A DNA stretch of 10,866 nt. It comes from Acidobacteriaceae bacterium (GTDB lineage Bacteria > Acidobacteriota > Terriglobia > Terriglobales > Acidobacteriaceae). Below, one piece after another: positions 5,708 through 10,866 of this stretch. A model generated the notes under the pieces. The model ran no database searches, was not told the origin of the DNA, and was given only the letters and a program-made list of their open reading frames with translations. The DNA is taken from the NCBI GenBank assembly GCA_003135315.1, contig PLBD01000606.1:1-10866 (forward strand), written 5' to 3'. The position numbers were made by a program, and so were the translations under genes. Position 1 is the stretch's first letter. The number at the start of each line of letters is the position of its first letter.

Positions 5708-6910
5708 TTAGTTAGGATCCGCCACCATGGCCGGATACAGGTTGTTGGCCTGGTAGGTACCGATTCCGGTCACCAGATCATAGCCGGCTATCGCGGTGCA
5801 CTGCGAGCCGCAGCTACCGTTGCTTCCCGACGTGATGTCGTGGAAGTCAGTGGCGTAGGTGCTGGAATTGTAGTACAGGGTGTAGAGGTCCTGGAGTGCC
5901 TGACTCAGAGTGGTACCGCCCTTCGCCACACGTTCCGAGTTCACCAGGGTGAAGAACGCGCCCCAATCCGGGGTCGCCACGCTGGTGCCGCCCACCTGAA
6001 CCCATCCGTTATAGCTATAAGTGTCGTAGACGGGAACTCCGGTGCCGGGATTGGCGTCGGAGGCAATGTCCGGTACGCAGCGGTAAGTGGTCGACCACTC
6101 GGAGCAGGCCGGGTTCTGCCAAGACGGCTGCGACTCGTAGCCGCTGACGCCGCCGCCGCTGCCGTTCCATGCAGTCTCTTTGCCATAATTCAGCTCAAGA
6201 GGATTGGGCAGAGGAGTAGAGCTGGCCAAGGCCAAGGTCGTACCACCCGCAGCCACCACGCAAGGTGAAGCCGAAGGATAGATGACTCCGTGTCCGCCAT
6301 CGCCGGTGGCGGCGACAAAGGTCACAGGCTGGCCGAGGGAGTTGGTGATGTTGCAGAAGTAACTGTCAGAGCCCTGCTCCCCACTGAACTCGCCACCGCC
6401 CCAGCTCATGGAAACCACGGAAGCGTTATAAGGCGATTGGGTAGCCGTTGCTACTGCAGTCAGCAGATCGGTAAAGCTGTTGCTGGCGGCTTCCACCAGG
6501 ACAATGTTGGCTTGCGGCGCGAGAGCGCAGGCTTGTTCGACGTCCAGCGATTCCTCAAGATCCCAGCCTTGCCCCTTAATTGTGGCTTGGTTCACCACGG
6601 TAAGGTTGCAGGGCCCCTTGTGGAAATAACTGGCATAGGCTGCCAGGTCGGATGTGATGTTGGGGTCTTCGTAGGCGTCCACGATGGCAATCGTCACGCC
6701 CGCACCGGCGTTGGCAATTTGATTGAAGCCGTAAGCGGCCCGGAACTCCACCGGCAGAATGCCGCTAGGTTTATTGCCACTTTGGACATTAGCAACCACA
6801 ACATTCGTGTGAGCAAATCCTTTGGGAGCGTAAGGCGCTTGCCCCATCAGGGGAAGCGTCACGGCAAGTAGGGCTAACATGCCGATACACAGAACAGAGA
6901 GCTTCTTCAT
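5708..6910 (-). CDS. Secreted serine-carboxyl peptidase, sedolisin family S53, lacking the usual propeptide
   Basis: Sedolisins are subtilisin-fold peptidases with a Ser-Glu-Asp triad, usually active at acid pH. It has 400 residues. Residues 1-24 form a signal peptide (basic start, hydrophobic core, LMGQA). The catalytic domain begins at about residue 48 (PSGILPVEFRAAYGF). Active-site residues match the family: E119 and D123 in LEESLDVE, oxyanion Asp D204 in AATGDGG, and Ser S310 in GGTSVATP. The C-terminal calcium site is indicated by D358 (FHDIT) and GYDLVTGIG (376-384). Eight mature cysteines suggest disulfides. Typical S53 precursors carry an activation domain of well over 100 residues; here only about 25 residues separate signal peptide and catalytic domain. 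The ATG at 6910 has AAGGA about 8 nt upstream. It is followed by the bidirectional hairpin at 5657-5685. Confidence 0.92.
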   Translation of the reverse strand: MKKLSVLCIGMLALLAVTLPLMGQAPYAPKGFAHTNVVVANVQSGNKPSGILPVEFRAAYGFNQIANAGAGVTIAIVDAYEDPNITSDLAAYASYFHKGPCNLTVVNQATIKGQGWDLEESLDVEQACALAPQANIVLVEAASNSFTDLLTAVATATQSPYNASVVSMSWGGGEFSGEQGSDSYFCNITNSLGQPVTFVAATGDGGHGVIYPSASPCVVAAGGTTLALASSTPLPNPLELNYGKETAWNGSGGGVSGYESQPSWQNPACSEWSTTYRCVPDIASDANPGTGVPVYDTYSYNGWVQVGGTSVATPDWGAFFTLVNSERVAKGGTTLSQALQDLYTLYYNSSTYATDFHDITSGSNGSCGSQCTAIAGYDLVTGIGTYQANNLYPAMVADPN

Positions 6911-7002
6911 GTAACCATCCTTTTGCTGTTTGGGTAATGGTTCGCGACCAACGCCCCGCCGGCGGAGGTGCTACTGGCTATAAGCATGAAAGAACTGATT
7001 CC

Positions 7003-7026
7003 GAATGTCAATGTCACGGGACATTC
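7003..7026. promoter_or_regulatory. Inverted repeat GAATGTC-N10-GACATTC upstream of the S53 gene
   Basis: GAATGTC (7003-7009) and GACATTC (7020-7026) are perfect inverted halves. A second AATGTC at 7010-7015 is a direct copy that also pairs with GACATT. On the minus strand this region contains a consensus TTGACA (7011-7006), but no convincing -10 lies 17 bp further on. It is a candidate operator or promoter element for the S53 gene. Confidence 0.4.
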
Positions 7027-7032
7027 TTTTCG

Positions 7033-7046
7033 TTGCGCTAGCGCAA
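7033..7046. promoter_or_regulatory. Perfect 14-bp palindrome TTGCGCTAGCGCAA
   Basis: A fully symmetric 14-mer lies 123 bp upstream of the S53 start and 7 bp from the neighbouring GACATTC half-site. It has no loop, so it looks more like a dimeric-repressor site than an RNA hairpin. Its regulator is unknown. Confidence 0.4.
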
Positions 7047-7065
7047 TTAATCCGGTTCGCAGCTC

Positions 7066-7104
7066 AAAAACAATAAAAAGCCGGAATGAGCGGGCGATCC
7101 AGGC
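7066..7104 (-). terminator. Probable intrinsic terminator after kdpA
   Basis: On the minus strand, GCC-T-GGA (7104-7098) pairs with TCCGGC (7085-7080), with a single bulged T and a 12-nt loop. A T-rich tract, TTTTTATTGTTTTT (7079-7066), follows at once. It lies about 110 nt after the kdpA stop. Confidence 0.5.
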
Positions 7105-7211
7105 GCAAACCTGCTTTTAGCCTCTACTTGAGATAGTAGAAAGACGTCCCACTATTTGACTAATAACGCCTGCTTGCCGGCGGCTGCGGGCAGAGTCGAA
7201 GCGTCCCGCCC

Positions 7212-8927
7212 TTAATGCATCATCGTCAGGTGTTCCAGAAGTGGTCCCAGTGCCAAGGCGGGAAAATAGCTGAGTGCGGAGACAATCAGCGCCGTCGAGG
7301 TCAGCAGGACAGCAAACGACAGTGAGGTTGTGGGCAGCGTGCCGGCGCTTTCCGGAGCGGGCTGTTGGGCTGCGAACATGCCCGCCAATCCCAGCGCTGG
7401 AATCGCTAACCCGAACCTGCCGACCATCATCGTGACCGCGGTTGTCAGATTGTAGAAAAAGTTGTTGGCGTTGAGTCCGGCAAAGTTCTGCCCGTTGTTC
7501 GCGTTGGCCGAGGCGTAGGCGAAAAGAATCTCGGTAAAGCCGTGGGGGCCGGTGTTGGTGACAAGTCCAGCGAGACCCGCGCGCGTCAACACCGCCAGCG
7601 CAGTAAACAACAGGATGGAAAGCGAACTGGCAAGGATATACAGCAGGATCATCTTGCTTTCTGGCGCGCGAATTTTCTTGCCCAGAAATGCCGGAGTGCG
7701 CCCGATCATCAGCCCGGCGAGGAACAACGCGACCAGCGCGATCATGATGATGCTATAGAGCCCGGTTCCCAATCCGCCAAAGACGATTTCTCCCAGCAGC
7801 ATATTCACCAGCGTCACCATGCCGCCGATCGGCGTGTAGCTGTCATGCATGGAGTTGTAGGAACCAGTCGCGCCATTGGATGTCGTCACTGCGGTCAACA
7901 CGGACGAGGTTATGCCAAATCTGACCTCTTTTCCTTCCATGTTGCCACCGGCTTGAGCGGCGCCGGCCTGGGTGTTCAGCGAGCGCGAAAGCAGCGGGTT
8001 GCCGTGCTGCTCGGCCCAGCCGCAGATCAGCAGGCCAACGACAAACAGGAAAACCATCACCTGGTAGATAAGCCAGCCATGGCGCGGACGTCCGATCATC
8101 AATCCGTAGGTATGGGTGAAGGCAGCCGGGAGAAGCGCGATGGCCAGCATCTCAATGAAGTTGGCCAGCGGGGTCGGGTTCTCGTAAGGATGGGCGCCAT
8201 TCGCATTGAAGAAGCCGCCGCCGTTCGTGCCCAGGTTCTTGATGATCTCAAGAGCGGCCACTGGTCCTTGCGCGATGGTTTGCCGCGTGCCTTCCAGTCC
8301 CTCCGCTCCCGTGTAGGGATGGAAGTTCATCGGCACGCCTTGCCACACTAGAAGCAGAGCGCCCACGATGGACAGCGGCAGCAGCACCCAAAGGATGGAG
8401 CGGACAAGGTCGACCCAGAAGTTACCGATGGTTTCGGCGCGATCGCGCGCCAGTCCGCGGACGAATGCGACGCCCACCGCCAGGCCCGCTGCGCCAGCCA
8501 GGAAGTTTTGTACGGTCAGGCCTACGACCTGGCTGAAGTAACTCAGGGTGGTTTCTCCTCCATAGGCTTGCCAGGTGCTGGTGGTGGAGAAACTGACGGC
8601 GGTGTTCATCGCCAGATCCGGCGTCATGGGCGTGGTCATGCAGGAGGAAAAGAACCAGGGAAGAAACCGTTGCAGACGCAGGATGGCGTACAGGAGCAGC
8701 GTACCGGCCATACCGAACACAACAAATGCGCCGGCGTACTCCTTCCAGCACATCTCTACCTTTGGCTTCACGCCGGTCAGCCGGTAGAGAAGGCGCTCCA
8801 CCGGGCATAACAAAGGATCGAGGAGGGTGGGCTCGCCGGTGAAGACGCGTGCCATGTAGCGTCCCACGGGCTTGACCAGCAGCGTCACCGTGAGCAGGAA
8901 GGCGGCATACTGCACGAGGGCGCTCAT
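7212..8927 (-). CDS. kdpA: Potassium-transporting ATPase channel subunit KdpA, without adjacent kdpB or kdpC
   Basis: KdpA is the potassium-selective membrane subunit of the KdpFABC pump. It has 571 residues, close to the usual 557-600, with about ten hydrophobic segments from the N terminus (MSALVQYAAFLLTV) to the end (LALGPLLEHL). The four pore/filter regions are present: around 113-124 (FSTTSTWQAYGGE), 233-243 (GTNGGGFFNAN), 349-363 (TSNGATGSYNSMHDS) and 471-490 (YASANANNGQNFAGLNANN). The first differs from the familiar TNTNWQ motif, with Thr at both Asn positions. The third appears about three residues longer than the common GAVNxMHDS form. The Shine-Dalgarno sequence is weak (GGAAAG, 7 nt). 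A TATAAA -10-like box lies at 8992-8987. No kdpB follows and no kdpF precedes, so the pump cannot be made from this locus alone. kdpBC may lie elsewhere. Confidence 0.93.
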   Translation of the reverse strand: MSALVQYAAFLLTVTLLVKPVGRYMARVFTGEPTLLDPLLCPVERLLYRLTGVKPKVEMCWKEYAGAFVVFGMAGTLLLYAILRLQRFLPWFFSSCMTTPMTPDLAMNTAVSFSTTSTWQAYGGETTLSYFSQVVGLTVQNFLAGAAGLAVGVAFVRGLARDRAETIGNFWVDLVRSILWVLLPLSIVGALLLVWQGVPMNFHPYTGAEGLEGTRQTIAQGPVAALEIIKNLGTNGGGFFNANGAHPYENPTPLANFIEMLAIALLPAAFTHTYGLMIGRPRHGWLIYQVMVFLFVVGLLICGWAEQHGNPLLSRSLNTQAGAAQAGGNMEGKEVRFGITSSVLTAVTTSNGATGSYNSMHDSYTPIGGMVTLVNMLLGEIVFGGLGTGLYSIIMIALVALFLAGLMIGRTPAFLGKKIRAPESKMILLYILASSLSILLFTALAVLTRAGLAGLVTNTGPHGFTEILFAYASANANNGQNFAGLNANNFFYNLTTAVTMMVGRFGLAIPALGLAGMFAAQQPAPESAGTLPTTSLSFAVLLTSTALIVSALSYFPALALGPLLEHLTMMH

Positions 8928-8965
8928 CGGCGCGCTTTCCGGCGTCTGGAGGACAAACGAAGCAT
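8924..8965 (-). CDS. Possible 13-codon leader ORF overlapping the kdpA start
   Basis: An ATG at 8965 opens a frame encoding MLRLSSRRRKARR and stops at TGA (8926-8924), which overlaps the kdpA ATG in an ATGA arrangement. It is highly basic and unlike the hydrophobic KdpF peptide. GAGGT lies only about 2 nt before it, closer than normal. It may couple translation to kdpA, or may be chance. Confidence 0.2.
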   Translation of the reverse strand: MLRLSSRRRKARR

Positions 8966-8986
8966 CTACCTCATTTGACTACCGGC

Positions 8987-8992
8987 TTTATA
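8987..8992 (-). promoter_or_regulatory. Possible -10 box of kdpA
   Basis: TATAAA on the minus strand, about 60 nt before the kdpA start, in an A/T-rich patch (8987-9007) unlike the GC-rich surroundings. The -35 at 17-bp spacing (TTACGA) is poor, so an activator or another sigma factor may be needed. Confidence 0.3.
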
Positions 8993-9116
8993 AGTTTTTT
9001 GTAAAAAGGTCGTAAGGCGTGTGCAAGGGGGAGTCACTTAGTCGTGAGGCTCTAACCCAGCCAGCAAAGATACCCACCCAGGCAGTTTCGTCACCACGTT
9101 ACGAGAGAAGAAGGTT

Positions 9117-9150
9117 CGCGGAAGCCGGCGAAACACAGTCGACTTCCGCG
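9117..9150 (-). terminator. Inverted repeat after the GloVer gene, possible weak terminator
   Basis: CGCGGAAG (9117-9124) and CTTCCGCG (9143-9150) are perfect inverted 8-mers with an 18-nt loop, just after the stop codon of the upstream minus-strand gene. The following stretch (AACCTTCTTCTCTC) is only moderately T-rich. Confidence 0.4.
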
Positions 9151-9162
9151 CCGAGGAAAAGC

Positions 9163-10347
9163 CTAAGGGAATACGGCAAACACAACTCCATAGCCGTAGG
9201 CTCCGCCTTGATTGGTAGTGCCGTAGAGCCGGTTACCAAACATCACCAGGTTACTGTAGGAGTACAAACCATCCGTTCCACCGGTGAAGCTGTAAAGCTG
9301 CGTATAGGTCCAGGTTCCCCCTCCCGGCACGAGCTCATAGACCGTGCCGGCGCTGTCCTGGCCGTCGCAGTGCGTCGTGGCGTACAGGGTGCCGGAGGAA
9401 GACAACATCAAATTGCGAAAGGTGCCAGAAATTCCCCAGCCTGCAAGGCTGTCAATTGCGGTGAAATTCCAGCCGCTTCCCGCCGGAGTGAGTTCGAAGA
9501 TGGAACCTCCGCCCTGGCTCCCGCCTTCGGTTGCCGCACCGTAGAAGTCGCCGAGGCCGTCGGCAATCAGTCCGGCGTAGGGCACACCGCCGTCGTTCTG
9601 GTTCTGGAAGTTGTAGACAACGGTTTCGGCCCAGCCGTGGGCCTTGCTCAACTCAAAGACAGTTCCGTACCCGCCGGTACCACCGGCCGAAGTCGTACCC
9701 AGAACATCGCCGGCGGAGTCGAGGGTCACGCCTGCGTAGGGAACGGCGCCGTCCGTGCCCGTGCCGAAGCTATACAGTACCGTCTCCCGCACGATGGGGC
9801 CGGTCTGGCTGAGCATGAAGACCGCACCATTGCCGTTTGCGCCGCCGGCCGAGGTCGTGCCGTACAGATTGCCGGCATGGTCGAACACCAGGCCGCCGAG
9901 AGGCGCAGAGCCATCGCTGCCGGAACCGAAGTTGTGGAGAATCGCCTTGGTGTTATTGGTGATGCGGAAGACGGTTCCTCCGCCGTACGCGCCCCCGGCC
10001 GACGTGGTACCGTACAAGCGCCCCTGGGAATCCTCAATCAGAAAGCTCTGCGGACTGGAGCCGTCGGCGCCGCCCTGGAAGGCATAGACGGTCTGGAGGG
10101 TTCCTAGCGGCGAGATGCGGAAAACCGTGCCGCTGTTATAGGCTCCGCCCGCGCTGGTTGTGCCATACATGTAGCCGGCTGCACCCATCATCAAACCGTT
10201 GAGCGGGCTGGCGCCATCCGTGCCGCCGGTGAAATTGTGGACCACGTTGAACGTTTGTGCCTGCGTGCTCTGAACCAGAATGAAGCAGCACGCAAGGAGC
10301 AAAACAAAAGTGAAGGGCTTGGCGAGTGGGACTCGTCTGGCTTCCAT
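9163..10347 (-). CDS. Secreted GloVer-repeat protein, seven repeats, probable beta-propeller
   Basis: The sequence matches the rare GloVer repeat (TIGR03803, named after Gloeobacter and Verrucomicrobia). It has 394 residues. Residues 1-30 form a signal peptide (MEARRVPLAKPF, hydrophobic core with two Cys, cleavage likely after TQA). The remainder is seven units of about 50 residues, each built on LYGTTSAGGAxGxGTVFxI followed by a strand and a loop ending near DGxxP. The first three units are the most regular; units 5 and 6 have drifted (YGAATEGG, YATTHCDGQ). The N-terminal TFNVVHNFTGGTDGASP matches the end of a unit, and the C terminus stops mid-unit, as in a propeller closed by its ends. The ATG at 10347 is chosen over 10431 because GGGAGGA lies 7 nt upstream, the signal peptide begins there, and the -35 box covers the earlier ATG. 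Its role is unknown. Confidence 0.85.
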   Translation of the reverse strand: MEARRVPLAKPFTFVLLLACCFILVQSTQAQTFNVVHNFTGGTDGASPLNGLMMGAAGYMYGTTSAGGAYNSGTVFRISPLGTLQTVYAFQGGADGSSPQSFLIEDSQGRLYGTTSAGGAYGGGTVFRITNNTKAILHNFGSGSDGSAPLGGLVFDHAGNLYGTTSAGGANGNGAVFMLSQTGPIVRETVLYSFGTGTDGAVPYAGVTLDSAGDVLGTTSAGGTGGYGTVFELSKAHGWAETVVYNFQNQNDGGVPYAGLIADGLGDFYGAATEGGSQGGGSIFELTPAGSGWNFTAIDSLAGWGISGTFRNLMLSSSGTLYATTHCDGQDSAGTVYELVPGGGTWTYTQLYSFTGGTDGLYSYSNLVMFGNRLYGTTNQGGAYGYGVVFAVFP

Positions 10348-10402
10348 AGGTTGTTCCTCCCAGTGTGAAAAGTGGTCAAGTCGGACAGCTTTGGGTTGCC
10401 GT

Positions 10403-10431
10403 ATTTTGAGAGAGTGGATCGGGATTGTCAA
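10403..10431 (-). promoter_or_regulatory. Predicted promoter of the GloVer gene
   Basis: On the minus strand: a perfect TTGACA (10431-10426), a 17-bp spacer, and CAAAAT (10408-10403, four of six matches to TATAAT). Transcription would begin near 10396, giving a leader of about 50 nt before the ATG at 10347. Confidence 0.6.
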
Positions 10432-10447
10432 GTTAAAAATGGCCGTA

Positions 10448-10479
10448 TGGTGCCTTAATTTTGGCGAATTTAGGCACCA
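10448..10479 (-). terminator. Strong hairpin between the M20 and GloVer genes, probable terminator
   Basis: Bases 10448-10460 pair with 10467-10479 over 13 positions with one mismatch, with a 6-nt loop. Read on the minus strand, a run of five T (10440-10436 region) follows 8 nt after the stem. It probably ends the M20 transcript about 60 nt after its stop; the gap before the T-run is longer than ideal. It also lies just upstream of the GloVer promoter. Confidence 0.5.
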
Positions 10480-10512
10480 CTATCATGCCATCGGCGGACG
10501 GATATTGCTTAT

Positions 10513-10547
10513 GCTGACAACTGGCCACTGAATACTGTCTACTGCCC
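10513..10547 (-). repeat. Five degenerate 7-bp repeats overlapping the M20 stop codon
   Basis: On the plus strand the units are GCTGACA, ACTGGCC, ACTGAAT, ACTGTCT and ACTGCCC, in 7-bp register from 10513. Read in the gene's sense each unit contains CAGT (the 10513 unit has CAGC), as in the array at 3574. The TAG stop of the M20 gene (10541-10539) lies inside the array. Confidence 0.8.
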
Positions 10548-10866
10548 TCCCAGTATCTGGAAGAAGCGAATAATCGACTCGATGCCGCGATAGAAGTTGG
10601 GGATGTGGAACTTCTCATTCGGCGCGTGCAGATTGTCGTCAGGCAGGCCCATGCCCATCATGATGCTGGGAACATTCAGGTCCTTGTCGAACTGGGTGAC
10701 AATTGGAATCGAGCCGCCGGAGCGGATGTAGACCGTGTCCTTCTTGAAGATCTCGTGCATAGCTTCGACCGCCGCGCGCGCGTACGGATTGTCGGTGTTC
10801 ACCACGCAGGCCGGCCCTTTGCTGTGAATCTTGATGTTGATCTTGATGCCCTTCGGCGTGATCTTC
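10539..10866 (-). CDS. M20-family dipeptidase / metallopeptidase, C-terminal part (5' end outside window)
   Basis: Family M20 (ArgE/DapE/CPG2/carnosinase-like) enzymes are dizinc exopeptidases. About 108 C-terminal residues are visible. The frame runs open to the right edge, so the GTG at 10805 is internal (the upstream codons read KITPKGIKINIKIHSKGPAC). Family features are the end of the lid domain, then catalytic-domain segments IRSGGSIPIVTQF and GMGLPDDNLHAPNEKF, where the His in LHAPNE corresponds to a conserved zinc-ligand position, and a final helix FYRGIESIIRFFQILGGQ. The N-terminal metal ligands and any signal peptide lie outside the window, so location and substrate cannot be judged. 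The last codon and stop come from the heptamer array at 10513-10547. Confidence 0.88.
   Translation of the reverse strand, partial: KITPKGIKINIKIHSKGPACVVNTDNPYARAAVEAMHEIFKKDTVYIRSGGSIPIVTQFDKDLNVPSIMMGMGLPDDNLHAPNEKFHIPNFYRGIESIIRFFQILGGQ

Larger units (their letters stand above)
6911..7211. other. 301-bp region between the S53 gene and kdpA: regulatory signals, no gene
   Basis: It holds, from kdpA downward, a 6-bp inverted repeat TCTACT/AGTAGA (7123-7128 and 7135-7140), the probable kdpA terminator, the 14-bp palindrome, the GACATTC inverted repeat and the S53 leader. No open frame here resembles the start of KdpB (P-type ATPase), nor a KdpB fragment, in any frame I read. Confidence 0.6.

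Noticed and set aside
5684..6871. Plus-strand open frames opposite the S53 gene
   Set aside because: They lie opposite the intact S53 catalytic motifs, and their products show no domain.
6911..7211. Remnant of kdpB between kdpA and the S53 gene
   Set aside because: No frame there gives the KdpB N-terminal sequence or P-type ATPase motifs, and the space is filled by terminator-like and palindromic DNA.
7542..8351. Plus-strand open frame (269 codons) inside kdpA
   Set aside because: It is the complement of conserved KdpA codons; the product is rich in Gln, Arg and His without domain features.
9019..10107. Long plus-strand open frame (362 codons) opposite the GloVer gene
   Set aside because: It is antisense to a protein with clear repeats and a signal peptide. 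Its product is Gly/Ala/Arg-rich with no recognisable domain, as expected from the complement of a GC-rich repeat gene.
10348..10431. ATG at 10431 as GloVer start
   Set aside because: It lies in the predicted -35 box and would bury the signal peptide 28 residues inside the protein; the ATG at 10347 has GGGAGGA upstream.

Overview
The window looks like chromosomal DNA of a free-living, GC-rich, Gram-negative-type aerobe, most probably an Acidobacteriota member (Terriglobia/Koribacter-like). The grounds are the mix of gene families (Bacillus-type succinate dehydrogenase, secreted S53 and M19/M20 peptidases, a GloVer-repeat secreted protein, a small Cys-rich conserved protein beside a ferritin-like protein) and degenerate 7-bp tandem repeats in intergenic DNA. 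The taxonomic call is an inference; there is no rRNA or other marker here. I see no phage, transposon, CRISPR array, tRNA or rRNA.

Layout. Positions 1-1562 (+) hold the 3' end of sdhA and a complete sdhB, separated by two blocks of 7-bp repeats. A mazEF-type toxin-antitoxin pair (1575-2158, -) lies tail-to-tail with sdhB, only 12 bp away, and has a well-formed promoter overlapped by a palindrome. Positions 2317-5554 (+) hold four genes: an exported M19 dipeptidase, an exported cyclophilin, a small four-cysteine protein of unknown function, and a diiron ferritin/rubrerythrin-like protein. A perfect 12-bp hairpin (5657-5685) closes this side. Positions 5708-10866 (-) hold a secreted sedolisin (S53) peptidase, a KdpA potassium-channel subunit with no kdpB or kdpC beside it, a secreted seven-repeat GloVer protein, and the C-terminal part of an M20 dipeptidase.

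How the genes work together. SdhA and SdhB are partners in complex II. MazE and MazF form an autoregulated module. The exported peptidases (M19, S53), probably the M20 enzyme, and the cyclophilin fit protein and peptide scavenging and envelope protein folding, but most have their own promoter or terminator signals and do not form one operon. The most unusual points are the stand-alone kdpA followed by its own probable terminator, three families of degenerate heptamer repeats (two arrays supply the stop codon of the adjacent peptidase gene, one sits where the sdhB ribosome binding site should be), an S53 peptidase without the usual propeptide, and palindromes upstream of that gene. I found no clearly new multi-gene system; these are leads of moderate weight.
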